This document shows, piece after piece, positions 43,261-54,140 of a stretch of DNA of 64,000 nt. Every line of letters begins with the position of its first letter. The stretch's first letter is position 1. The stretch comes from Magicicada septendecula (lineage: Eukaryota; Arthropoda; Insecta; Hemiptera; Cicadidae): NCBI GenBank assembly GCA_034769895.1, contig CM068370.1, forward strand, positions 47,482,344-47,546,343, given 5' to 3'. The notes under the pieces were generated by a model, which was not told the DNA's origin, searched no databases, and was given only the letters and a program-made list of their open reading frames with translations. Made by a program: the position numbers and the translations under genes.

Positions 43261-45282
43261 TCATTGATTGTCCAGGCTGGAACTGCGTCTGGGCTCGTAC
43301 TCTCTGTAACGATTACTTCCCTGACTTCCTTGAAAGGTCTCATACTCATAATATCGGCTCCTTCGTTGAGGCTGGTACCTCCTCTGTCCACTGCCTTCCG
43401 CTCTGATGTAGTTAATATGGGGTCGATATGTCCTGTAATTATTGTTATTACCTCCATTCGGGTAATTCCTGTTATAATTACTATGATAATTGTTATTAGA
43501 GGGGTTGGGGTTTCTCTGACCATTTGGAATATAATTACGGTTATTATTATAATAACCGTTGTCGTTTGGTGGACGGTTATTATTATTATTATTGTTGTTG
43601 CCCTCATTGTTATTAATTCGAGGAACATGATTATTATTATTATTGTTATTAAATCTAGGTACATTATTGTTATTACGGGTGTTAAGATTGTATTCGGCAT
43701 TATTCCGATTTGCGGAATTATAATTATTGTTGTTGCCCACATTCTGCCGATTATTATTATTCGAATTATTGGTGTTACTTCTTGGTTCCGGCCTTTCATA
43801 TCTCCTGCGACTTTGGCGGTAGTAATCCTCATGCTCATACATTTCTAAGAGCTCGGTCATTGCTTGTACAGTCTTTATTTGACTGTTTCTTCTAGCTCTT
43901 ATTATATCTTCCTCATAATGGTATGAGAGCTTGCTGACCAGGCATTCTTCCGGTATTCTGGGCTCTAGATGTTTGGCCACGCACACCTTTCCCAAGAAGT
44001 ACGCCGTTAGAGTCTGGTTTCCATACGGGTTGTATTTTCCATGACAGATCCCATCTCTAGCGATATTTTGTGTCGATTCAGACCAATATTTGGCTTTGAA
44101 TAGCCTTTTGAATTGTTGGTAGTCGGTCACTTCGTCTCTTATCGCCATCCACCAGTTATCTGCTATCTCCTTGAACGATTCGTCAAGTACTTCTTTATTC
44201 TCCCTCCAGCGATTGCCTCTGTGTTTGGTGAAGCACTCTTCGATTCTGGCTAGGAACTCCATCGGTTTGTTTTTATAAAATCTGTAGTTAATTCCTTCGC
44301 GATTCTCGTTGTTAGGACAACTGGTAATGCTTGTCGGTCGACTATGGAACAGGTCTATATCTGTTTGATTCTGTCGCACCTGACTGTTGATACTGGTCAC
44401 AGTAGCTTCAATGCCGTCACATTTTTCTGTGAATCGGTCCTGCACTCGCTCCCAGTCTTCACGTGTTTCTTTTAGTTTTTCCTCTAAAGTCTTCCTATTC
44501 GTTTCTTCAATGTTGTTAACCTTAGTGTTTATTTCTGTCTTGATACTCTGTACTTCTCGTTCGGTTTGACTCCATCTTTCGTCAGCTCTTGTAACCTTTT
44601 GTTCGATTACCGTTATTTCCTCTTCTAACTTCCTGCTGATTGTTTCATTGTTTTCAGCTATCTTTTGCCCCAATTCTTCCTTCAATGCTTCCATCTTTCC
44701 ATCTAATCGGTTCATATTCTCTTGGTTCGTCTCTCTTAATTCTTCTCTTAATTTTTTACTATTATTTTCCATCTTTTTATTGGTTTCTTCCAGTTTCTGG
44801 CTTATCTGGGTCAATTCCTCCTTCGATTGTTTATTGTCAGTTTTTATTTCCTCCATTTTCTCCTCAATCTTCTGACTACTTTCTTCCATTAATAATTTAT
44901 TCTCGTTTTTTATTTCGTCCACCTTCTCCTCCATCTTCTTACTATTTTCTTCCATTTTCTCCTCCATCTTCTTACTATTTTCTTCAATTTTCTTATTGGT
45001 ATCTCCGATTTTCATTTTCTCCTCCATCTTCTTACTATTTTCTTCAATTTTCTTATTGGTATCTCCGATTTTATTACCCAACTCTTCTTTTGTCATTTTA
45101 AATTCTCTGAGTAACATCTCCATCATTCTATCCAATTTTGTATCTTCCTTTGTGGTGGATTTCTCTGGCTGTTCCTCCTGTGGTGCAGGCTTGTTTGGAT
45201 CTGCTGGCGGTAACATCGACTCCACATCTTCCACTGGTGTCGCCTCTTTATCCTCCATGTCTACCTCCTGTTCAGCCTCCAC
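43261..45282 (-). CDS. Gag of outer Gypsy, coiled coil and Asn-rich tail
   Basis: 673 residues from the ATG at 45282, no internal stop. Residues about 60-320 are coiled coil with near-perfect internal repeats (KIGDTNKKIEENSKKMEEKM twice). Residues about 335-480 resemble a Gag capsid region (NKPMEFLARIEECFTKHRGN, then YFLGKVCVAKHLEP). Residues about 515-640 are rich in asparagine, with runs of N. I see no CCHC knuckle; the Asn/Arg-rich tail may bind RNA instead, which is inference. Asn codons vary (AAT, AAC), so this is not a simple trinucleotide run. Confidence 0.85.
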   Translation of the reverse strand: MEAEQEVDMEDKEATPVEDVESMLPPADPNKPAPQEEQPEKSTTKEDTKLDRMMEMLLREFKMTKEELGNKIGDTNKKIEENSKKMEEKMKIGDTNKKIEENSKKMEEKMEENSKKMEEKVDEIKNENKLLMEESSQKIEEKMEEIKTDNKQSKEELTQISQKLEETNKKMENNSKKLREELRETNQENMNRLDGKMEALKEELGQKIAENNETISRKLEEEITVIEQKVTRADERWSQTEREVQSIKTEINTKVNNIEETNRKTLEEKLKETREDWERVQDRFTEKCDGIEATVTSINSQVRQNQTDIDLFHSRPTSITSCPNNENREGINYRFYKNKPMEFLARIEECFTKHRGNRWRENKEVLDESFKEIADNWWMAIRDEVTDYQQFKRLFKAKYWSESTQNIARDGICHGKYNPYGNQTLTAYFLGKVCVAKHLEPRIPEECLVSKLSYHYEEDIIRARRNSQIKTVQAMTELLEMYEHEDYYRQSRRRYERPEPRSNTNNSNNNNRQNVGNNNNYNSANRNNAEYNLNTRNNNNVPRFNNNNNNNHVPRINNNEGNNNNNNNNRPPNDNGYYNNNRNYIPNGQRNPNPSNNNYHSNYNRNYPNGGNNNNYRTYRPHINYIRAEGSGQRRYQPQRRSRYYEYETFQGSQGSNRYREYEPRRSSSLDNQ

Positions 45283-45411
45283 AGCCCTTTTTTTTTATGT
45301 AGCCCTCCTGTGCATCTCGCTCCTTCTTCTGACCTATTGACCGCTGCCGAGCTAAAAATAGGAAACTGGACAATCGTCCTTATTTTATAACTCTATTAAC
45401 TCCTATTTTAA

Positions 45412-45430
45412 GCCCTTTAGTTGGACGCCA
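45412..45430 (-). promoter_or_regulatory. Primer-binding site of outer Gypsy
   Basis: On the minus strand, TGGCGTCCAACTAAAGGGC begins three bases after the LTR end ATATTACA. The TGG start fits a tRNA CCA end; I do not identify the tRNA. Confidence 0.65.
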
Positions 45431-46282
45431 ATTTGTAATATATATTTATTACAAATTATATTTAATTAATTAATATATTTAGTAGATTGATAATTATTAA
45501 GTTGATTTTGTAATAACTGAAATCCCACTAGTGATCTCGCCAATTGGTAATTATTCCCAATTATAAAGAATAAATTAAATATAAATAATGTATGATAATA
45601 AAGTGTGATTTGTTGATAATAAAAATTTTTGTAAGTTATAAAATTTTACTTGTATATTTTTTTTGTTTAATTAATTAATTCAATTAATTAATTAATAATT
45701 AATTAATTGTGTGTGTGCTTTAATTACTTCCAATTAAATAGGTATGAATTTGTAGTTCGAAACTATTTGTTTCTATTAATAATTTAATTGTGTAGTTAGA
45801 TCTGTTGATTCTCTCTGCTGACTTTGCTCTTCTTCTTCCTCTCAAATATTCATTTTATCACTGTAAATTATTTTTTTAGAAGAAAGATTAGCTAACATTC
45901 ACTATACAAATAAATACAAACTCTTATAACTGAATAATGATGTTCATTTATTGACATTTAAAATTATGCGCCATTCAGGCTGCGCATGACCCAGGCATTG
46001 GTTGATATCTGCTCAAGTCGGTAGCGAACAAGATTGACAAAATATATTTTTTACAAGATTAATTAATTAGGATTCTTTTAGCGAGTCGAAATGGTCAGAG
46101 GGCAAGGAACAAGATACAATTCTTACAGATATTTTTAAAATAAATTATTATGGCTGAAAAAACAATATTATTATGTAAATTGTCAATTATGAAAAGTAAT
46201 ATCGAACCATTCGTCGAGATGACGTCACTGGCTTCAAGCAGGCTGTGTCTTGTGCTGGTTCGGAAATAAAGTATGGCCACCG

Positions 46283-47080
46283 TAACCTCGATTTTCTCTG
46301 CTATGCACTGCTGATACTGGTTGAGCTTCTCCCACAGAAATAAATGAGTATTCCCTTCTCTGCGAGGTTGTAGTTGTCCTGGAATATAGTGTAGAGTGTT
46401 CTCTCTTCTCCTGCGATGTCGTTTCATGATGGTTTACTGGTGAAGTGTCCGGTGTTCAAATGTGTGTATTCGTGTTCTGCTAATACGGTTTAAAATATTC
46501 TCAAAATGGCCGTTGATTTCTTGTGCTCATGTTAGATAGTGTTATTGCTGTTGTTCTGAATTAGTTAGGTGTTAATTATTATCTGTTAGTGTTATTTTTA
46601 TTTAGTTAACCTCTGTTGCACTTTTCAAGACTACACTCACGGTTTTGCACAAAATTATACTTTTTCGGTCTTCTGTTAGTAATTTCTCAACTGGTCACGC
46701 CGTAACCTCGATTTTCTCTGCTATGCACTGCTGATACTGGTTGAGCTTCTCCCACAGAAATAAATGAGTATTCCCTTCTCTGCGAGGTTGTAGTTGTCCT
46801 GGAATATAGTGTAGAGTGTTCTCTCTTCTCCTGCGATGTCGTTTCGTGATGGTTTACTGGTGAAGTGTCCAGTGTTCAAATGTGTGTATTCGTGTTCTGC
46901 TAATACGGTTTAAAATATTCTCAAAATGGCCGTTGATTTCTTGTGCTCGTGTTAGATAGTGTTATTGCTGTTGTTCTGAATTAGTTAGGTGTTAATTATT
47001 ATCTGTTAGTGTTATTTTTATTTAGTTAACCTCTGTTATACTTTTCAAGGCTACACTCACAGTTTTGCACAAACTTATAC
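46283..47080. repeat. Tandem duplication of about 390 bases inside the 5' LTR
   Basis: The segment starting GTAACCTCGATTTTCTCTGC occurs at 46283 and again at 46701, but only once in the 3' LTR (29309). The second unit joins back at GTCGTCGTTTTGGGG with loss of a short segment. Confidence 0.88.
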
Positions 47081-48282
47081 GTCGTCGTTTTGGGGTAATT
47101 TATGAAATGTCTTTTTCCTCTTTCCATTGTTTATTTATAAAAGTACATGTCTCAGATGTGGTTCATCCTCTAAATATACCTAACAAGTTTTCCTATTTAT
47201 TGCTGTAATTCAATTATTTCTTAATTTTACAAAAATCTAACTATTCAGCAATATTCTTAAATTAATTTTACATAATTGGATATATAGCTGGGTTTGTTTT
47301 AAGTTCATATAAGCCTAAAATTTACAAATTTTGATCATTATTGTAGGCCTCATATTTTGTACAAATTTAGTGTTTAAATGGTTTACAAGTGTTTTTCTGA
47401 TAATATTTCCATGGAATAATATTAATCACTCCGTGATTATTTTTGTTGTTCATAATTTTGTTGTTATAACACTTCAATATTGATTAATTTACCCTTTAGT
47501 CTGATTTGATTACCATTATAGGGCTAGTATTATTTATTTCCAAAAAAAGTTAATTTTCTTTCCTTTGTCATTCCATTTGTTATTATTTGTATCTGTACTA
47601 ATTACATTTTCAAATTTCTGTGTTGTATGGACTGAATTCTATTCCCTATATTATGTAGTTTGATTCTCTGATAGATAGTTTTGGTTTACATTACTGGTCT
47701 GTTTTTCTAGAGTGGTGTATTAGCTAATCTGCTTTGTACCTTTCATATGGTTTACAGTTTTAAATAAAATTATAACATGCCTATTTCCTACTTGCCTCTC
47801 TGCCTTACAAACTTGAAAATTAGTTAACATGATTTTAAATACAACAAAACTTCTTATTATCTACTATTTTTCATATATCACCTAATTTTAACATAAACAT
47901 TTTATATCTATTATTTTTGACTGTATCATTCAATGATAACAAAATATCTTATGCCTATTATTTTTTATATATCATTTAACTATAATAGAAACATCTCATT
48001 ACTAACAATACCTTCAGTCATTAACTGTCCTTTGTTTTTATGTTCTTTTTTTAACAAATTTAATTATACTAAAACATCTTATTACTAATAATAATACTTT
48101 CAGTCATTAACTGTCTTTTGTATTTATGTCTCTTTTGGTATTAACTTAACTGTGATTAAAAACCATCTTATAACTATTATCACCTTATATCTAACATATT
48201 ATCTGATTAACAATAAATAACAAACATTTTATTATTGGTTATACCCTCAGTTGTGAACTGTCCTCTGGTATTTATTGTCCTT

Positions 48283-49521
48283 TGTTAACTTACACACTTT
48301 CTGCTTTTTATATACATAAATTATGGTATTTATATCTGTATGATAATTATCAAAACATGCTACACATGTGTACTTACCATGATTATTGCCAGTGAACACG
48401 TGCTTCTCCGTTTTTAACACTTTTTTACCTAAGGGGTGCCAGGATTCGTTACAGCGAGATTTGTTTAAACAGAAAAAGTGACGCAATGAAAACACAGGTT
48501 CTTTAGAGACTTTGAATACCAGTTTTAATTTCACACATAACAAAACATACAGATGTAAGACATACATCAACGGCTACCTTAAAATGGCGTCCAGTATTAT
48601 TCTAAAACAAAATGGTGGCTATCTTTCTTCCTCCTTTCTTTTATTAATTTAATTAAGTAAATACTGGGAAATCTCATCATTAATATTAATTCTATTCTTT
48701 TGTCTCTATACTGCAGTTGAATTACTATATAGGAACACAAACCAATGCCCTACAAGTATATCGGCATGGCCACGCCCTAGTGCAATCACACGCTCACTCA
48801 CACGTTACTGGAGTTACATTTTATACAATTTAATATTTCATTTATTGAGCTCATGAATAAAATAATAAGAGAGATATATTGTGACTTCTCTGTGGGAAGT
48901 GGATTGTCGCTCCCTCGCTGGCCTCAGATGTATCCCAGGAGTATGATAGGTGTTGGCTTCATTTCTAGTTTTGGATTTTCTGCACTGACTCTACATATAA
49001 TGGTTTTATGATATATACTTCTGTTTTACTGTTTTCTACTTTTAGATCACATTTTATAAGATTCTGATTGTTTTTACAACTTTTTGATGAAAATTACTGC
49101 CAACAGCGATACATCGCTGTGGCCTCTCTGGTGTACTGTGCTGAACTGAGACCGATTAATGTACAATTTTATGCTTGTGTGCGTGAGTTTGACGTCATTA
49201 AGCTCTGTCATGCAGAACAACGCCTAGTCGTACGCATTGTATTCAGTGCGTCATTGTTTTTTACTATGACGGAATAGCGTTATTGTCCAATCACAATGTA
49301 TATGTAAAAGACTTCGTCACCAACACCGCCATGGCTTTTCCCGACTCCTGCACGTTCCAACGGCGACCTTGGTATGATACACTGACTGATTCTGCTTGGT
49401 TCTCTCTTTATATTGGGACAATGGACCTAACCATTCTGTATGTTCATAATTACACAATAAAACATTGAAAATCACCCTTATAACCCATAATTATGGAATG
49501 GGGTCAAGATGTACTGTTACA
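48283..49521 (-). repeat. 3' LTR of GO-D
   Basis: On the minus strand it starts TGTAACAGTACATC at 49521 and ends GTTAACA at 48283. It differs from the 5' LTR at eight single bases plus a cluster in the last 25 bases of U5. Confidence 0.93.
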
Positions 49522-49930
49522 AACCCCCTCAAGGAAAATTTTTGTGTCGGATCACAAAAAATTTCCTTGACTCATTCACACTTTCCTAAAAGGATCAGTC
49601 TAGATATGTTACCACAATCCCCTGTATTGTTATTATATAAAAATTGTATCATCACTTACCCTTGGTCCTATGATGTTGGTCGCACCCTCTGACCTTACTG
49701 GACTTCTCCTGAGAGATCCCTACACCATAAGGCCATGAGGCACTCTACACTCCTGTTCTGACGCTCCCGCCAGCCCAGGACTGCGGTCACAACACCACAA
49801 AACTCTGAAACATTGCATACAAAATTTTAAAATAGTGGTCTAGTACACTTCCATATCTACAACTGATATGTGCCCTTTTAGACGCATTGGTTTGTGTTTG
49901 GGGCATTGGTTTGTTCTAAATTAAAAGTTT
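49522..49930 (-). other. Folded 3' module and polypurine tract of GO-D
   Basis: On the minus strand: paired AACCAATGC repeats, an outer stem CTAAAAGGG (49881-49873) with TCCTTTTAG (49594-49586), an inner stem GATATG (49857-49852) with CATATC (49608-49603), then a hairpin with 18-base arms, 17 paired (49570-49553 and 49546-49529), and GAGGGGGTT before the LTR. The bases differ from the other copies but the pairing is kept. Confidence 0.75.
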
Positions 49931-51432
49931 TACATAACAACAATAGAACTTCACAATGTATATTCTTCTACCACCACCTAACTCAATTTCTTACTTGTAA
50001 GAAAATAAACAACATATATATAACTACACATAACACAATATATCAACAATTCTTTAATATACCCCCAAAATACCTTCACCTAATTATTTCTACAAATTCA
50101 GCTTACAACTATCATGGCAGACACTTTCATTATTTAAATTTTGTTACTTAACTTAGATTCACTTCTTCTATTTTGTAAATGGCAGCTTACTATAATATTT
50201 TTATCAACTTCATTTGTAACTTTAGATTTTCAACTTTAAAATATACTATCTCTTAACACTTGTTATCGTCATTACCCCTGTAACGACCTCCTAACCACAC
50301 ACTCTATTGCTATCAACATAATAAAACATCATAAAACATTACATATTAACATTGTTACATTTACCTTACATTAAACAGTTTACATGACTTGTACCAAAAC
50401 TTTATAACATCAATTCTCAATTAACTTTCAATTATTTGACATTCATTAGATTCTATACAACAATTTCAATTTTATCCTTACCCTTCAGTTACAATTACCT
50501 TCCTTTGTTACCTCACCTTCCTACCATGAATTCTCCTTTTCTAACCCTTCTATCCTTACTCGTTTGGGTGACTCTCTATTATTCATTATTTTCTCTGTCT
50601 TATTTTGGCATCTGTCAACCTAACCTTACTACCCCTTTTTTACACTAGCTGCTTCTAACCATTAATATATTTTGACACCAATATCTCTATAATAACCCCC
50701 TTCACAAATCCCATTTAAAACCTCTGGCACCGCGCATTTTTGTACTAGTATGTGTGTATTCCCTCACTATGCTCATTCCATAATTGGTTTCTGACCCTTT
50801 CAGATAACCCTTTCCGGCACACAACGATCCCTCCTGTCTCAACATCTCTCGTTGCAGACTCCTACACCAATACCCTTATTACAAAATATCACCATCAACA
50901 ACAAATATAATTACCACTCACATCACTCAACTCTACATATAATTACTAACCACTGTGTCCCTAAAATATCTAACACCTCTTTATATATTATCAGCATCTC
51001 AACACATTATTTTCCTAACTCCCAATAACTCTATTTAACTAACTCCAATGCCCTGATTTATCCTTATTCCCAAACTCTTTACAACATTTCAACTTAATAC
51101 ACCATTACAAAATTCATTACTTACCAACTAACAACAATACCTCTCAATACCCAAATCTATTACCTGCTTAATCATTTACTAACCCTTATAACCTGAATCT
51201 CATAATATCATTTAAACTTCCTTTAGTTATTTAAAATCGTACAATACATGCTTACCTAAAAAATACATAAAATACACAACAGTAAAAATACACAAATACA
51301 TAGACATCAATACACAAAATATACAATTCACATAATCACTAAATCATTTGCCATAATCAGTCCTAATCAGTCCATTTTTTAAAAACACTGTCCACACAAT
51401 TAAATGTTCATAACACAATAAACAATACACAA
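49931..51432 (-). other. Non-coding internal region of GO-D
   Basis: AT-rich, with plus-strand C/T bias. No pol motifs in any frame. Small frames such as 49894-50151 and 50436-50648 have no support. Confidence 0.6.
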
Positions 51433-52512
51433 CTACCCCATATCGTCAAATAATAATCTTATCTTAAGTCTATACAACTTATTTTCCCTGGAAAACATTA
51501 TATCACCATCATGAATATAGTACTTATTTAAATTTTTATATTCTACAAAACTATCATAATTAATAGGGTTATTCCCTATCAATTCCTCATACAACCTGTC
51601 ACGATCGGTTATGGTCCTGTCACCTCCAGTATAATTAGTCACAATCAGATAAGTTACTAAGTCATTATTTTCATTATCATCTCCTACTACTGCTATATCC
51701 GCTTCATTACAAGGTAAGTATTTCATATAGTTTGTTTTCTTCCATCCTAATCTCTCTATCAACTCTTTATAACCTCTATCTAACTTAAATACTTGCATCT
51801 CACCATCTACACACAACTCTTTCTCTAAATATCTCTCACTCCATTCAGAGGGTAATACTACATTAAAACCTCTCCTGATTTCTACAGGAACAGTACAACA
51901 ATTCAAAAAACAATTATCGGTAGACCATTTATCTACCCAATACACTCGTGAAGCCTTTTCTTCACCCCCGACTACAACATTACAGGAAAAATTTACCCCC
52001 TGCAACCCCTTTATCTGTAAATTCTCTCTATACTTTCTCTCTAATTCATCAACACTTTTTATCACTTCATTATCAAATTCTACTCCCATTATACTTTTAT
52101 CACTACTCTCAATACTCACACAATTATTTTCTAACACCATATTTGTAATTCTACTATCATAATTCTCACCACTACTTACCTTGTTTTTGTTTCTATCTGA
52201 TTTGTCTACCTTGTCAATGTTACAATTTTGTTTCTGTATTTCGTTTTCAACTATTTTAAGTTTCTCGTCTAATTGGTTCAATTTTACGTCTCGTACATTA
52301 TTTTGTTTTTTCAATTCATTTTCGAGGCTATCAAACTTCTCATCAATCTCTTTTAACACACTATTTTGTGTTTTAATTAATGCGAACAGGTCTTCTAATG
52401 ATATTTTATTTTCGACTGCCTTAGGCGTCGAATTCGCGCTTATTCTGTCTAATAAAACAGACTCTGTGTCTGTGTCGTTTACACCTAACATACTATTATT
52501 GTGTTCTGCCAT
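51433..52512 (-). CDS. Gag-like coiled-coil protein of GO-D, function unknown
   Basis: 359 residues, intact. The ATG at 52512 is about 160 bases downstream of the primer site. Residues about 50-100 form a coiled coil (IDEKFDSLENELKKQN, LDEKLKIVENEIQKQN). The C-terminal 200 residues carry the family blocks: FNVVLPSEWSERYL, FKLDRGYKELIERL, NNPINYDSF and the ending KIRLLFDDMG. No zinc knuckle or enzyme motif is present. Conservation with the GO-A protein in an element that moved recently implies the protein is under selection, probably for particle formation or RNA packaging; that is inference. Confidence 0.8.
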   Translation of the reverse strand: MAEHNNSMLGVNDTDTESVLLDRISANSTPKAVENKISLEDLFALIKTQNSVLKEIDEKFDSLENELKKQNNVRDVKLNQLDEKLKIVENEIQKQNCNIDKVDKSDRNKNKVSSGENYDSRITNMVLENNCVSIESSDKSIMGVEFDNEVIKSVDELERKYRENLQIKGLQGVNFSCNVVVGGEEKASRVYWVDKWSTDNCFLNCCTVPVEIRRGFNVVLPSEWSERYLEKELCVDGEMQVFKLDRGYKELIERLGWKKTNYMKYLPCNEADIAVVGDDNENNDLVTYLIVTNYTGGDRTITDRDRLYEELIGNNPINYDSFVEYKNLNKYYIHDGDIMFSRENKLYRLKIRLLFDDMG

Positions 52513-52672
52513 AATTTAGCTGTTTATATTACTCTCTATATTTTTAATTATATAATTATTGGTTGTTTTGTTTCGTCAACATAACCTTTTGTGTTTTTTG
52601 GTTATGTTCTGTTTTGCACCACTTTCTCTGTTTTCACATCTGGCTGTTTATATAAATTAATATTTATATAAC

Positions 52673-52691
52673 GTCCTCAGTAAGGGCGCCA
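52673..52691 (-). promoter_or_regulatory. Primer-binding site of GO-D
   Basis: On the minus strand TGGCGCCCTTACTGAGGAC starts two bases after the LTR end GTTAACA. Its first eight bases equal the lysine-tRNA site; the rest does not, so the primer tRNA is uncertain. Confidence 0.65.
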
Positions 52692-52693
52692 TC

Positions 52694-53933
52694 TGTTAAC
52701 TAACAGACTCTATTCCTTTTTATATACATAAATTATGGTATTTATATCTGTATGATAATTATCAAAACATGCTACACATGTGTACTTACCATGATTATTG
52801 CCAGTGAACACGTGCTTCTCCGTTTTTAACACTTTTTTACCTAAGGGGTGCCAGGATTCGTTACAGCGAGATTTGTTTAAACAGAAAAAGTGACACAATG
52901 AAAACACAGGTTCTTTAGAGACTTTGAATACCAGTTTTAATTTCACACATAACAAAACATACAGATGTAAGACATACATCAACGGCTACCTTAAAATGGC
53001 GTCCAGTATTATTCTAAAACAAAATGGTGGCTATCTTTCTTCCTCCTTTCTTTTATTAATTTAATTAAGTAAATACTGGGAAATCTCATCATTAATATTA
53101 ATTCTATTCTTTTGTCTCTATACTGCAGTTGAATTACTATATAGGAACACAAACCAATGCCCTACAAGTATATCGGCATGGCCACGCCCTAGTGCAATCA
53201 CACGCTCACTCACACGTTACTGGAGTTACATTTTATACAATTTAATATTTCGTTTATTGAGCTCATGAATAAAATAATAAGAGAGATATATTGTGACTTC
53301 TCTGTGGGAAGTGGATCGTCGCTCCCTCACTGGCCTCAGATGTATCCCAGGAGTATGATAGGTGTTGGCTTCATTTCTAGTTTTGGATTTTCTGCACTGA
53401 CTCTACATATAATGGTTTTATGATATATACTTCTGTTTTACTGTTCTCTACTTTTAGATCACATTTTATAAGATTCTGATTGTTTTTACAACTTTTTGAT
53501 GAAAATTACTGCCAACAGCGATACATCGCTGTGGCCTCTCTGGTGTACTGTGCTGAACTGAGACCGATTAATGTACAATTTTATGCTTGTGTGCATGAGT
53601 TTGACGTCATTAAGCTCTGTCATGCAGAACAACGCCTAGTCGTATGCATTGTATTCAGTGCGTCATTGTTTTTTACTATGACAGAATAGCGTTATTGTCC
53701 AATCACAATGTATATGTAAAAGACTTCGTCACCAACACCGCCATGGCTTTTCCCGACTCCTGCACGTTCCAACGGCGACCTTGGTATGATACACTGACTG
53801 ATTCTGCTTGGTTCTCTCTTTATATTGGGACAATGGACCTAACCATTCTGTATGTTCATAATTACACAATAAAACATTGAAAATCACCCTTATAACCCAT
53901 AATTATGGAATGGGGTCAAGATGTACTGTTACA
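52694..53933 (-). repeat. 5' LTR of GO-D
   Basis: 1,240 bases, the partner of 48283-49521. It is followed on the plus strand by the CCTT duplication. Confidence 0.93.
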
Positions 53934-54030
53934 CCTTCTCACAATTTACTTAACTGTAATTAAAAAAAAAACATTTTATGGGTAATATTATTTCTTATAT
54001 CTAATTTTAAAAAAATTCTTATCACTAATA

Positions 54031-54140
54031 ATATTTAATATTACCTTGTGTATCCAAGTACGCTGGTGCTCCTCCTTGCAACTTCAATGTTGCAAGGAGG
54101 AGCACCAGCGTACTTGGATACACAAGGTAATATTAAATAT
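54031..54140. repeat. Perfect palindrome with 52-base arms inserted in the outer Gypsy 5' LTR
   Basis: Arms 54031-54082 and 54089-54140 are exact reverse complements around a six-base TTCAAT loop. The palindrome plus about 50 further bases (to about 54190) is absent from the 3' LTR (31013-31030). The insert is flanked by CACTAATAAT on each side (about 54023-54032 and 54190-54199). Confidence 0.92.

Larger units (their letters stand above)
48283..53933 (-). mobile_element. Gag-only LTR retroelement GO-D, complete, non-autonomous
   Basis: Two nearly identical LTRs (48283-49521 and 52694-53933) flank 3,172 bases with one ORF (52512-51433). CCTT is duplicated at both ends (48279-48282, 53934-53937), and the uninterrupted target is seen in the sister LTR near 30945. 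On the minus strand: LTR, primer site, gag-like ORF, about 1.6 kb non-coding, folded module, polypurine tract, LTR. No pol exists in any frame, so the enzymes must have come from another element. Confidence 0.93.

Noticed and set aside
43264..43848. 194-codon plus-strand ORF rich in I and V
   Set aside because: It is the antisense shadow of the Asn-rich part of the outer Gypsy gag.
49068..49277. Small ORFs repeated at 48247-48570/52710-52982 and 49068-49468/53480-53880
   Set aside because: They are the two GO-D LTRs, so duplication does not indicate coding function.
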